Positions 13,401 through 24,094 of a stretch of 64,000 nucleotides of DNA are shown one piece after another. This DNA comes from Margaritispora aquatica. Lineage: Eukaryota > Ascomycota > Leotiomycetes > Helotiales > Discinellaceae. The notes beneath the pieces were generated by a model. The model made no database searches, was not told where the DNA came from, and saw only the letters and a program-made list of their open reading frames with translations. Positions within the stretch are counted from its first letter, which is position 1; every line of letters begins with the position of its first letter. The translations under genes and the position numbers were made by a program. Location: NCBI GenBank assembly GCA_007644065.1, contig VJWN01000002.1, positions 1,637,831 through 1,701,830 of the forward strand. The letters are read 5' to 3'.

Positions 13401-14675
13401 AAAACACGTGTTGTTATGCGGAACCTGAATCCACGATGGGACGAATCAATTGATATCACAGTACAAGGAGCACTTAATATCATTGCGACTATCTGGGACT
13501 GGGACACGTTTGGAGATCATGATTATGTGGGGAGAACTTCACTAAAGCTCGATCCAACACACTTTAGTGACTACATGCCTCGAGAGTACTGGCTAAATCT
13601 TGACACTCAAGGTAGACTGCTTCTGAGAGTCAGTATGGAAGGAGAGCGAGATGACATTCAGTTTTTCTTTGGGAAAGCCTTCCGTTTGCTCAAAAGGACT
13701 GAACGAGATATGACACGCAAAATTACCGACAAGGTATGGTTACATAAAGCTCAAACCACTTGACTAACACACTCTAACATCGTATTGTAGTTGTCTCAAT
13801 ATATTAATGTTGCTTTGTCGCAAGATGCATTACGAAGTGTTTTGAATCGTGGCATATCGGTTGCATCGGTCACTAGTCTCTGGAAGAATCGACAATCTAT
13901 AGCACCTGTCGTGACGCCTTTGGATGTAGACGGTGCTCTGAAGCCACTTTTCACATACTTCGACGAGAATTTCGCTATCATGAAGCAGACATTAACAGAC
14001 GCGTCAATGGTCATGGTAATGACAAGGTTATGGAAAGAAGTCCTATTGGCGCTTGAAGGCCTGCTGGTCCCACCACTTTCCGACAAGCCATCAATTCAAC
14101 GACCTCTCACACAACAAGAAATGGATGTGGTTTTTAAGTGGTTGGAGCTTCTCTTTGAATTCTTCAACGCTCGAGACGACGAGACTGGCGAAGCCATGGG
14201 AGTACCTGCCGATGTTTTGAAGTCTCCAAAGTATCATGAGCTAGCATCACTCAACTTTTTTTATTTCGATACGACCGATAACTTAATACGCACATCTGAA
14301 CGCATGGCTACGGCTTCGGCGCAACGAGCCAACACGAATCGCAACCGACTCTCTGCGCCACCAAATCTTGGTGCCTCTTTTGGCAACATGATGGGCGGTA
14401 CATCAGTCAGGAGGACGAAGAGCATCATGTTAAGTCGTAATTTGGGCACAATGAGGAAAGCAAAGGAGGAGAAGAGGAAAGAAGCGCAGGCTGATCCAAG
14501 CGACGACATGATCCTCAGGATTTTGCGAATGAGACCTGAAGCAGCTGGGTATCTGAGGGATAGAAGCAGGCAGAAGGAACGTCTTGCCGCTACAGCTGCA
14601 GCAGACATGATTGTGAGGCAAAGTCTTGCTGCCAGCTCACGCCCATTCGGTGCAAATAACCTACCTCGTCGATAA
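10471..14675 (+). CDS. Munc13/UNC13-like protein with MUN region and C2 domain
   Basis: Exons 10471-13104, 13152-13733 and 13791-14675 give 1366 residues, with introns of 47 and 57 bp carrying CTAAC branch sites. A long helical region (roughly 100-880) fits the fungal MUN/MHD1 module. A C2 domain follows at about 924-1050. It keeps five aspartates placed to bind calcium (Asp941, 947, 994, 996 and 1002), with the sequence SDPYVVL in its first loop. An MHD2-like helical segment follows in the last exon, then a basic Arg-rich tail. The layout matches fungal UNC13 relatives such as S. pombe Ync13, which act in vesicle exocytosis and endocytosis at the plasma membrane, notably during septation. 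Role here is by homology. The ATG at 10471 is the first in frame. Confidence 0.9.
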
Positions 14676-15110
14676 TTTTTGGGGTTGGTTGGTTGTGTAC
14701 ACGGCGTTGGTGTTGGGCTGGGATGGGAGAGATGCGCGATGTCATGTAATGAATGAGGTGAACATTGAAGCGGTGGAGTCGTAAAGGCGTTTGTAGATAC
14801 CATAGTACGCATAATGAGGAGCAATAGGAATATTTACGCTGGGTCTTGTTCTTTGACCATCAACCCCCAGCCAGCCTGTTGTCGACATTGATGTGGCGAG
14901 CCAAGAAATTCTAGCATCAACCAACGCCTATTCACCTCGCCTCAAGTCATGGATTCCCCGGTTGGAGAAGCTAAACAAACTGGATTGGCTCATCCGCACT
15001 TTAGGTAGTGCTTCCGTAGGTAGGGAACCGGTCAGAGAATAGTGCAGATGCTAAATTCAGAACAAGAGATAGATGACATTCGCCACCACCGAGTTTTGTC
15101 CCTGCTTCAC

Positions 15111-15144
15111 TTTGATACATTTTGACACATTTTGACACATTTTG
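15111..15144. repeat. Three copies of a TTTGACACAT decamer
   Basis: TTTGATACAT followed by two TTTGACACAT copies, period 10. Confidence 0.9.
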
Positions 15145-15233
15145 TCTAGGAAACAATATAATGTCGCTTCTGGTCTATCTTTGCTGCCCAAAGACAGACA
15201 GGGAAACCGTACTCGATGCGAGTGAGATGCGGT

Positions 15234-15281
15234 ACTGACTGACTACCGACTCACGGACTGACTGACTGACTTGACTGACTG
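15234..15281. repeat. Interrupted GACT repeat
   Basis: Imperfect runs of the tetramer GACT/ACTG, broken by ACCGACTCACG. Confidence 0.85.
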
Positions 15282-16880
15282 TCGAGAAACAGCAACTGTA
15301 TACCTACCCAGCCAGCTAGCCCCCACTCTTTCTTGCCGATGGTGCAGAGGCTTTGTGGGGGAGTTGAGAGGCTAGCGAGTCAAGATTGTCGGATTTGTTG
15401 ATCATAATCATAATAGCGTAAGTTAGTGGTAGATGGTAGATACCAGTTGGTGGTACCTGATGTGAAGATGGTTGTATGTGCGAGTCCGAGTAGCGTAAGG
15501 GGTTCATCTCAGGTTTAGGTAGGTACCTTATGTTAGTGTTGCTCTGTATAATTAAAGCGGGTAGGTAGGTAAAGAGTGGGTACAAGAGCGAGCGAGAAAT
15601 GGTAATCGCGTTTGCCGATCGGTACAGTACGCCTCGTGTTCTTTCGCGCCGGTTAATAAGCGGTATGGGATTTTCGGTTCCGCCCAGTGAGTGGTGAGTG
15701 AGCTGAGATGTATCCGTGTGCCATTGTGTCTCTCTCGGCACGCGAACGAGTCTAAGGAAAAAAGGGGGGTGGTTTCCATTTGAGCCGGGAGTTTGTCGAT
15801 ACCTTCCTTCTCGAATGATAGGATGGGATACAAGATGGGGCTACAAGAACGTGAAAAGATAGACGTAGGTGTGTTTCCGAGGAATGAAAGACTGACAACA
15901 AAGCGCCGAGTGGTGCTGCGCACATTTATATACGGGAATGATTTGCATCTCACCATCTTCTGAGAGGTACCCTCTCGTGCCTCTCGGGCCAGTACATGCG
16001 TCGTGTTGTCATGTCGTGTCGTGTCGTGTCAACCGTCCTTTTTCCCCATCACACACTTCACACTCGTGATGCAAACTGCAAGCAAGCCCTCTTCGACTGC
16101 CGATCCTTTGCCCCATTGGTGAAACGGCACTGCTGCGATTTGCTGGACCGCGGGAATCTGAAACGTCGTCGGGTTGTGGTGTACTGGCTGCTGGCTGCTG
16201 GCTGCTGCAGTCACAATTCCCTCGTGCAGAGTGACAGTTGGGCTTGGGGGGAGGCTCACATGATGGGAAATGTTTCTCTTTGGGAGTTCTTATACAATAC
16301 AATGTCTGGGTAGGTTTGGGATGTTTGTGCTTGCTTGCTTATTTGCGTTGATGAAAGACATATTGTCTTTGTATTTGACCAAGCTTTTCATGAGGTGGTA
16401 CCTAGGCAATATATAGGTATATGTATAGACTATGTTATACTTTCCTCTTTTCCCTACGTTCAGTTCAATGATGATGATGATGGCTGAGCAGGGTTTTCTT
16501 CACTCTAACAAGCAAACTCCCAGCAACTTTCAACATGGTATTGTATTCTTTTGTACCGTAGGCAATACGTGGATGATTGGGTTGTTTGGTGTCACCTTTG
16601 CCTCATCCCAAGACACTAGATGCCAAGAGGATTGCAATCATTTGACATTGGGTACCTTAGGTATGCGCCAATGCCTCGCTCGTTCGTCCACGACTTATGG
16701 TCCATTCTAGATGGAATTATCGTTGTCTGGATGTTGAGTTTTGAATCGAAAAGATGACAGACCAAACCATCAAAAAAAAAGATGATGAATCTTACAATTA
16801 ATTATCTTGCCTGCCTGGGTGGTTGCATGAGGTTCCATTCTAGGATGTCCTGACGTCTGTACCCCTGTCCTGGGTTGAGC

Positions 16881-16940
16881 TGTCTTGTCCAATCTTGTCC
16901 AATCTTGTCCTGTGCTGTCCTGTGTTGTCCTGTGCTCTCC
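16881..16940. repeat. Six degenerate decamers ending in TGTCC
   Basis: Six units of exactly 10 bp, each ending TTGTCC, CTGTCC or CTCTCC. Located about 1.2 kb upstream of the histidine kinase start. Confidence 0.9.
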
Positions 16941-17162
16941 TGTATGAACAGGCATTCTTTCAGCCACCTACGTGGTGTTCCGTTGGTTAATTTTTGGGTA
17001 TCTTTCCCCATGCTTTGGAGGCTTTGGGGGGGAAAAAAGAAAAGATGAGACATTTCTCATCCCACCTCTCGTGCCTCGTCCTTCTCTGAAAGTGGACAAC
17101 CTCAAGCGGTGAGGTGTACTGCAACCATTATTTCTCATTCGATTAATATATATTTACTTGCT

Positions 17163-17193
17163 AACCTAAGGAACCTAAGGAACCTAAGGAACC
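17163..17193. repeat. Nonamer repeat AACCTAAGG x3
   Basis: Three perfect AACCTAAGG copies plus a partial fourth, about 1 kb upstream of the histidine kinase. Confidence 0.95.
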
Positions 17194-17952
17194 GTATCAT
17201 ATCGCATCACCCAAAAGTTCACACTTAATACTGGACCAGTGCGGTTGTACAGCTGCACAGACAGCCCTAGTTCAAGGAAGACCCCATGCTGTGTACAACG
17301 CCAATCCTCATCAGGTCTCTCTTTACCTCCGTTCTATCCACTCACCACCACTCCTCTCCCTTCAATTCGACGCCCGTGTGCGCCCAAGTGGCTCCCTTTC
17401 CATCACCAAACGCCCCGAATAATCTGTACCTGCTCTCTCCGCCGGTTTGCTAGTTTTATACTAACTCCAATCGGACTCGTGAAAAGGGAACTTCTTAAGG
17501 ATAGTTCGTGGTTCATCTTCTAAACTTCTACGCTCCTATTCCTGCTTCTACTCCACGCGCCTAGCGTACTTTGATACCATCCACAGCTTCACGAAGCAAG
17601 AATAACTGTCCATCGATCTCGACGAGAATACCTCAAGCAATAGCCTCCCTCTCAGCATAGGCAAACATTCATTACCTCACCGTCCATACTGCAGGACATT
17701 CGCAGGACATTCGCGGTGCCATCTTCAGACGAAATCCTTGTACGTAAAGCCGAAGTCACCCCTCCACCCTCCTCCACTGCACTGCACAGCACAGCACAGC
17801 TCTTTCCCGTATCCAAGACCCACGGAAGTCGGCAAATCCCTCTGGCAATCCATTGAGAATCGATATTTCCGAGAGAAATAAAGATTCACGTCTCCTTATC
17901 CTCTCTACCATCCGCCTCCCTCCCTCCCTTCAAGATCTCTCAACCTTTGGAG

Positions 17953-18032
17953 GTCAGTTTCTCGATCCGCATGGCGATTCGACTAACTCATATCGAAGTC
18001 ACTTGGACCTCCTGCTAACCACCACTCTTTAG
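17953..18032 (+). other. Probable 5'UTR intron of the histidine kinase
   Basis: GTCAGT donor at 17953, branch GCTAACC near 18014, and acceptor CTTTAG ending at 18032. Size (80 bp) and elements match the coding introns of this window. Inferred; transcript data would settle it. Confidence 0.5.
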
Positions 18033-18089
18033 TCCTTCATCCCGGACCTCCTTCGAAGACAAAATCTCCAGGAGAACGACGGCCACTCC

Positions 18090-18101
18090 ATGCACTCCTG
18101 A
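18090..18101 (+). promoter_or_regulatory. Short uORF in the kinase leader
   Basis: ATG CAC TCC TGA lies 52 nt before the main ATG at 18154. Such a minimal uORF can lower or condition translation. A second ATG (17970) lies within the proposed 5'UTR intron and would be removed. Confidence 0.4.
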
Positions 18102-18153
18102 TTTATTGGAGATCTTGCAATATACACCCGCAGCTTAGCTGCCTGTCAAAACC

Positions 18154-21100
18154 ATGGCCGACAAATCTACCTTGGCTGCCACCGGCGCCATTCTCCAGTA
18201 TCTTGCTGTGAATGTGGGAGGGGCACCCCTTCAGGTAGCTCAGCCCATAGTCCTACCCGGACCACGATCAGCAGAAAAGAGCGCTCTTGAGCAGGAAATC
18301 GCGGCGCTGATAGCACGCGTTCAAAACCTAGAAGCAAAAGCGACTACAGTGAACAATCATGCTCTACCGGACACACCAAACGAGACAGGCCCCCCATCAG
18401 CATTCGCAGATGTTCTCACTGGAGGTCCAAATAGGACGAGCTTAAAAGGTTCTTCGATACGCAACCAGTATGGAAATTCAAACACAAGAGAAGGACCAAC
18501 TGGCGAGAGGCCTCAGAAACTACCAAAACTCAGCAATGACGAACTCATTGAGAAATTACGGCAGGAAATTGTGGACCAGGCAGAACAGATCAAGAATGGG
18601 AAAATCCAGCAGAATGCCATCAAGGCACAAATGGAGCAGCAGGCCGAGCAGCAGAAGCACTTGATCAACCAATTTGAAGCTAAGCGTGTGGCGTCGCTAG
18701 AACGCGAATTAAAGAAACACCAGCAAGCGAATGAGGCTTTCCAAAAAGCTCTTCGTGAGATTGGAGAAATTATCACTGCGGTCGCTCGGGGTGACTTGAG
18801 CAAGAAGGTTCAAATTCATTCGGTAGAAATGGACCCAGAAATTACAACTTTCAAGCGGGTACGTATTTGTAAACGCCTTGAAAATGTGCACGGCTAACCG
18901 AGTAGGTTATTAACACCATGATGGATCAACTCCAGATCTTCTCAAGCGAAGTGTCTCGTGTCGCTAGAGAAGTCGGAACCGAAGGTATTCTGGGTGGCCA
19001 GGCTCAAATATCTGGTGTCGATGGAACCTGGAAAGAACTGACTGACAATGGTTCGTACTCCGGCATCATTTCATAGTGGCAGATTCGCTAATATCGTATA
19101 GTTAATATCATGGCACAAAATCTTACCGACCAAGTACGAGAAATCGCCTCGGTCACTACTGCTGTTGCACATGGAGATTTGACCCAGAAAATCGAACGGC
19201 CTGCCCAAGGAGAGATTCTCCAACTTCAGCAGACGATTAACACTATGGTGGATCAGCTTAGGACATTTGCCGCAGAAGTTACTCGTGTTGCCAGAGATGT
19301 CGGTACAGAGGGTATCCTGGGTGGTCAGGCCGAAATCGAGGGTGTCAAGGGCATGTGGAATACACTAACTGTCAACGTCAATGCGATGGCCAATAACCTC
19401 ACAACTCAAGTTAGAGATATTGCTATGGTGACCACAGCTGTAGCCAAGGGAGATTTGACACAGAAGGTACAAGCTGAGTGCAAGGGCGAAATCCTGCAGC
19501 TCAAGGCGACCATCAACTCAATGGTGGACCAACTGCAGCAATTTGCCAGAGAAGTTACAAAGATTGCCCGAGAAGTGGGTACAGAGGGTAAACTTGGTGG
19601 CCAAGCTACTGTGCATGATGTGGAAGGTACTTGGAGAGATTTGACAGAGAACGTAAACGGAATGGCCATGAACTTAACACTACAAGTGCGAGAAATTGCT
19701 AAGGTTACTACCGCTGTGGCTAAGGGTGATTTGACCAAGAAGATTGGTGTAGAGGCTCAAGGAGAAATCGCATCTATGAAGGTACGTCAATCTGACCCAC
19801 GTATATCTCAGTGCTGGCTGGCATTGCTCTTCTCCAATATACACTAACAAATTACAGGAAACTATCAATACCATGGTTGACAGGTTAGGCACTTTCGCAT
19901 TTGAGGTCAGTAAGGTGGCCAGAGAAGTCGGAACTGATGGTACATTGGGTGGACAAGCCCAAGTCGACAATGTGGAAGGAAAATGGAAGGATTTGACTGA
20001 GAATGTCAACACTATGGCCAGCAATTTAACTTCGCAAGTTCGTGGTATTTCGACCGTTACCCAAGCCATTGCGAATGGAGACATGAGTCAAAAGATTGAG
20101 GTCGAAGCAGCAGGTGAAATACTTGTTTTGAAAGAGACTATCAACAACATGGTTGACCGATTGAGCATCTTCTCAAACGAGGTCCAGCGTGTGGCAAAAG
20201 ATGTCGGTGTCGATGGTAAGATGGGAGGTCAAGCTGACGTTGCTGGTATTGGTGGACGTTGGAAAGAGATCACAACCGGTAAGTGTTTATCTATCCAGAT
20301 CCTTAACGGCGCAAATGACTAATTTGTGTAGATGTCAACACTATGGCCATGAATTTGACAGCACAAGTCCGTGCTTTCGGAGATATCACGAATGCAGCTA
20401 CCGATGGAGATTTTACCAAGTTGATTACAGTTGAAGCATCCGGTGAAATGGATGAGCTGAAGCGAAAGATTAACCAAATGGTGTTCAACCTGAGAGACTC
20501 TATTCAGCGAAACACGGCTGCAAGAGAGGCTGCAGAATTTGCTAATAGAACGAAGTCTGAATTCCTGGCTAATATGTCACATGAAATTAGAAGTAAGTGC
20601 CCGCGATTTCAACATAATTGGCGATATAGACTAACTTCTTTCTCTTAGCTCCAATGAATGGTAAGCATTATTTAGACACTGCCTTCTCGTTGCAATCAGA
20701 ATTTGGGCGCAAAACTTCACGTCGTGTTACATGTTACATTTGAGTCGAGATTCTTGACACACAACTTCGTTGCTCTAGCTTTACACCCTTCCTTAGACCT
20801 ATCCGCTAACTGAGAGAAATAGGAATCATTGGGATGACCCAACTCACACTCGACACTGATCTTACGCAATATCAACGTGAAATGCTAAACATTGTTCACA
20901 ACCTGGCGAACAGTCTTTTGACTATCATTGACGATATTCTTGATTTATCGAAGATTGAAGCCAATCGCATGGTCATGGAAGAAATCCCATACACTCTCCG
21001 AGGAACAGTTTTCAATGCATTAAAGACACTTGCTGTTAAGGCAAATGAGAAGTTCTTGGATCTCACATATCGTGTGGACAGCTCTGTTCCCGATCATGTT

Positions 21101-22562
21101 GTTGGAGACTCTTTCCGACTTCGTCAGGTTATCCTAAACTTGGTTGGTAACGCTATTAAATTCACAGAACACGGAGAAGTTTCCTTGACCATTCGAAAAG
21201 CGGAGCAAGATCAGTGTGCACCAAACGAGTATGCTATCGAATTTTCCGTGTCAGATACTGGTATTGGTATCCAAGCTGATAAGCTGGACTTGATCTTTGA
21301 TACCTTCCAGCAGGCTGATGGTTCAATGACACGAAAGTTTGGAGGTACTGGTCTTGGTCTCTCGATTTCAAAAAGACTGGTCAACCTGATGAGAGGAGAT
21401 GTGTGGGTGAAGAGTCAGTACAGCAAAGGAAGTACTTTCTACTTCACTTGCACAGTTCGACTTGCCACCTCGGATATCAGTTTCATTGAGAAACAACTAA
21501 AACCATATCAAGGCCACAATGTACTCTTCATTGACAAGGGACAAACTGGCCATGGCAAGGAAATAGTTGCTATGCTTCGTCAAATTGGGTTGATGCCAGT
21601 TGTCGTAGAGACCGAGAGGAATGTCAATATGAAGGGTGGAAGCAAGGTTGCTTCAACATATGATGTGATTATTGTTGACTCGATTGAGACGTCCAGGAGA
21701 CTTCGCTCGATCGACGAGTTCAAGTACATTCCGATTGTACTGCTTGCTCCGGTTGTGCATGTCAGTCTTAAATCTGCGCTGGATCTTGGGATCACATCTT
21801 ATATGACGACCCCTTGTCTGACAATTGATCTCGGTAATGGCATGATTCCAGCTTTGGAGAACAGGGCTGCACCATCTCTGGCTGATAACACGAAGTCCTT
21901 CGACATATTGCTTGCTGAGGATAACATCGTTAATCAACGGTTGGCGGTCAAGATTCTGGAGAAATATCACCATGTAGTCACTGTCGTTGGGAATGGACAG
22001 GAAGCTCTGGACGCGATCAAGGAGAAACACTACGACGTCATTCTTATGGATGTGCAAATGCCAATTATGGTAAGAAGTTCCCCACAGAGACCAGTGAAGA
22101 GAAACTGACAAAATTTAGGGTGGGTTTGAGGCAACTGCAAAAATCAGAGAGTATGAGAGAAGTCTCGGAACTCAAAGAACTCCTATCATTGCTCTTACAG
22201 CACATGCCATGTTGGGTGATCGAGAGAAATGTATTCAAGCTCAGATGGACGAGTATCTATCCAAGCCTCTGAAACAGAATCACCTCATCCAAACGATTCT
22301 TAAGTGTGCAACACTTGGGGGTGCTCTCTTGGAAAAGGGGAGAGATGTGCGTACCTCGGCGAAAGATGACACACCCAAAGCAGCAATCACCAACGGAACG
22401 AGTCCTGTTCTACCGGGTGTTAGCACCCTACGTCCTCCAAACCCAAAGGCATACACAACTACGGGACCAATCAGTCACGGGAGTGCGGAGAGTCCAGCCA
22501 TTGTCACAACAGACGCAGAAGACCCCCTTGCTAGAGTAAGAAAGCGCCGATTCCACAACTGA
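18154..22562 (+). CDS. nik1/os-1: Group III hybrid histidine kinase (osmosensor, BOS1/Os-1/Nik1 type)
   Basis: Eight exons join to exactly 1304 residues: 18154-18858, 18906-19050, 19102-19781, 19858-20278, 20332-20592, 20649-20660, 20823-22069 and 22119-22562. After a coiled N-terminus come six HAMP-type repeats of about 92 residues ([12 protein letters not shown], GTEGxLGGQA signatures). The HisKA H-box has phospho-acceptor His734 in SHEIRTPMNG. The ATPase has an N-box (LVGNAIKF), DTGIGI and [10 protein letters not shown]. The receiver has Asp1151 in LMDVQMP and a conserved Lys in SKPL. Family knowledge: a cytosolic kinase upstream of the HOG MAPK phosphorelay, needed for osmotic response and for sensitivity to dicarboximides and phenylpyrroles. 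The 12-nt sixth exon encodes part of the H-box. No frame breaks are seen, so the kinase should be functional. Confidence 0.97.
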
Positions 22563-24094
22563 AGACGATGCTAAACCCTGGCAGCTTCTCATGCGTGCAC
22601 ACAGTAGCTGAGATTGATTTATCTCGATAATCAATTACGACATCTTCCCTAAGCTCAGCAACGATAAATCAAGATTCATGATCTTACTTTTTCTTAAGAT
22701 ACCACTGTTTCAAGCCTTTCGGTGCCGCGCTATCTGCTCGGTCACTTTGGAGAAGTTTTTACCCACAGGCGACGGCGTTTCTGGATGGAAATTCATTATT
22801 GTCTGGAGTTAAAAGGAATTCCTGTTTGAATGCTGCTTCAAGGACCAGCATTTGCATTTGTGCTCTCTGGTTTCTACCGCAGCTGGATACATTGCTTTTT
22901 ATATTTTTGGGTTTTCAAGGCTACCTTGTATTTGGCCAGTATGCAAGCCACCTGCTAAGAAGTTTGCGATGCTTTGTTATCTCTTCAATGCGGTCTCGGG
23001 AGGTTGGTGGTTCTAGGGAAGATCGTATTGCTTAAGTTATATTGCGAGGGAACAGACTGGTCGTCGACCGTGACGACGAGGTATATGCGGTGAGCGTGGC
23101 TAGAACGAGATGGGATTTTTAAGATACATGTAGATTATGTGTTGAATGGAGGTGCATTATAACTGATGTTGTCAAGTGAACCTTCGCAGGATATCTCTAT
23201 TCGAGCATACAACAAATTTCATTCACTATCAAGCGAACACCCAATGATCTAAAATCAAATTAAATATTTGATTGGATTATATCCGATCATGTACTCCAGA
23301 TCTGGAGTTCGGATGTGCGGAGGACAGTCTCGTGGTGGTGATGGAAACCCTGTCTGTTTGCTGACCCCAGACTTTTTCCACATGAATCTGAGCGGGGTAT
23401 ACCGTGGTCAACGGGTATACGACTGTGGATGCAGGCCCTCTTTTCCAATCTCCACGAGGGCCGGCATTGGCACCACGGTCGTAAGGCGATTTTTTTCATC
23501 TCTCATTTCTCATTTTCATGTCCATTCTGCATCTTGCCCATGATCCAGATCTCGGAAAAATTGAGGGTTCGGGACATTGGGCGCCGATGGAAGCCCTCCA
23601 GATTTCCTGGGATGGGATCACCCGAGCACGTTCGTCCAGCTCATACAAGGTCAGGACAGGTTAGGCGCAGGTGAGAGGACAGGTACGGAGTTCTTGTTCC
23701 TGGAGCTAGTGCTCGCGGTGTATTCGCTCACTGGTCGGATGGCTGGATGGGAGGTGGATTGGGCGATTGAATTGGGATTTCTACCCCGTACCCCGCCATG
23801 ATTGAGTGGTTGGATGGTGGATGGTGATGCGTTATGCCGTCAGTCAGAGTCAAGACGGTGAGAAATGAAGAGAAGCTGCCAGGCAAGGTAGAGCAGGCAG
23901 GCAGGCAGGCAGGCTTTCCTGGCTAGTGAATCGTCGGGCGGACTACTATATGTGTGAGCCAAATGGCACTTTTGATCTTCGAAAATTTCGAGATCTAGTC
24001 TTTGTTTTGTCTTCCTTGACATCGATTCTCTCGTTGTGTGACCGTTCTTCCTCCCTCCCCAAGTAGTGAGTTTCATTGAATATACGGATTCAAA
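22563..24094. other. Intergenic region after the kinase
   Basis: 3'UTR of the kinase followed by the upstream region of the carboxylesterase. A GCAG tetranucleotide run lies at 23894-23913. No gene is seen. Confidence 0.6.
23894..23913. repeat. (GCAG)n microsatellite
   Basis: About five tandem GCAG/CAGG tetramers roughly 190 bp upstream of the carboxylesterase ATG. Confidence 0.9.

Larger units (their letters stand above)
14676..18153. other. Long upstream region of the histidine kinase
   Basis: About 3.5 kb without a supportable gene. It holds several short-period tandem repeats (15111, 15234, 16881, 17163) and, near its right end, the pyrimidine-rich leader of the kinase with a likely 5'UTR intron and a short uORF. 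Frames of 90-140 codons on either strand here lack ATG starts or recognisable motifs. Confidence 0.6.

Noticed and set aside
14261..14824. 187-codon frame on the minus strand
   Set aside because: Lies antisense to the last exon of the Munc13-like gene; no motif and no good start.
15316..15741. 141-codon minus-strand frame upstream of the kinase
   Set aside because: Starts at GTG, no motif, overlaps other frames of similar length.
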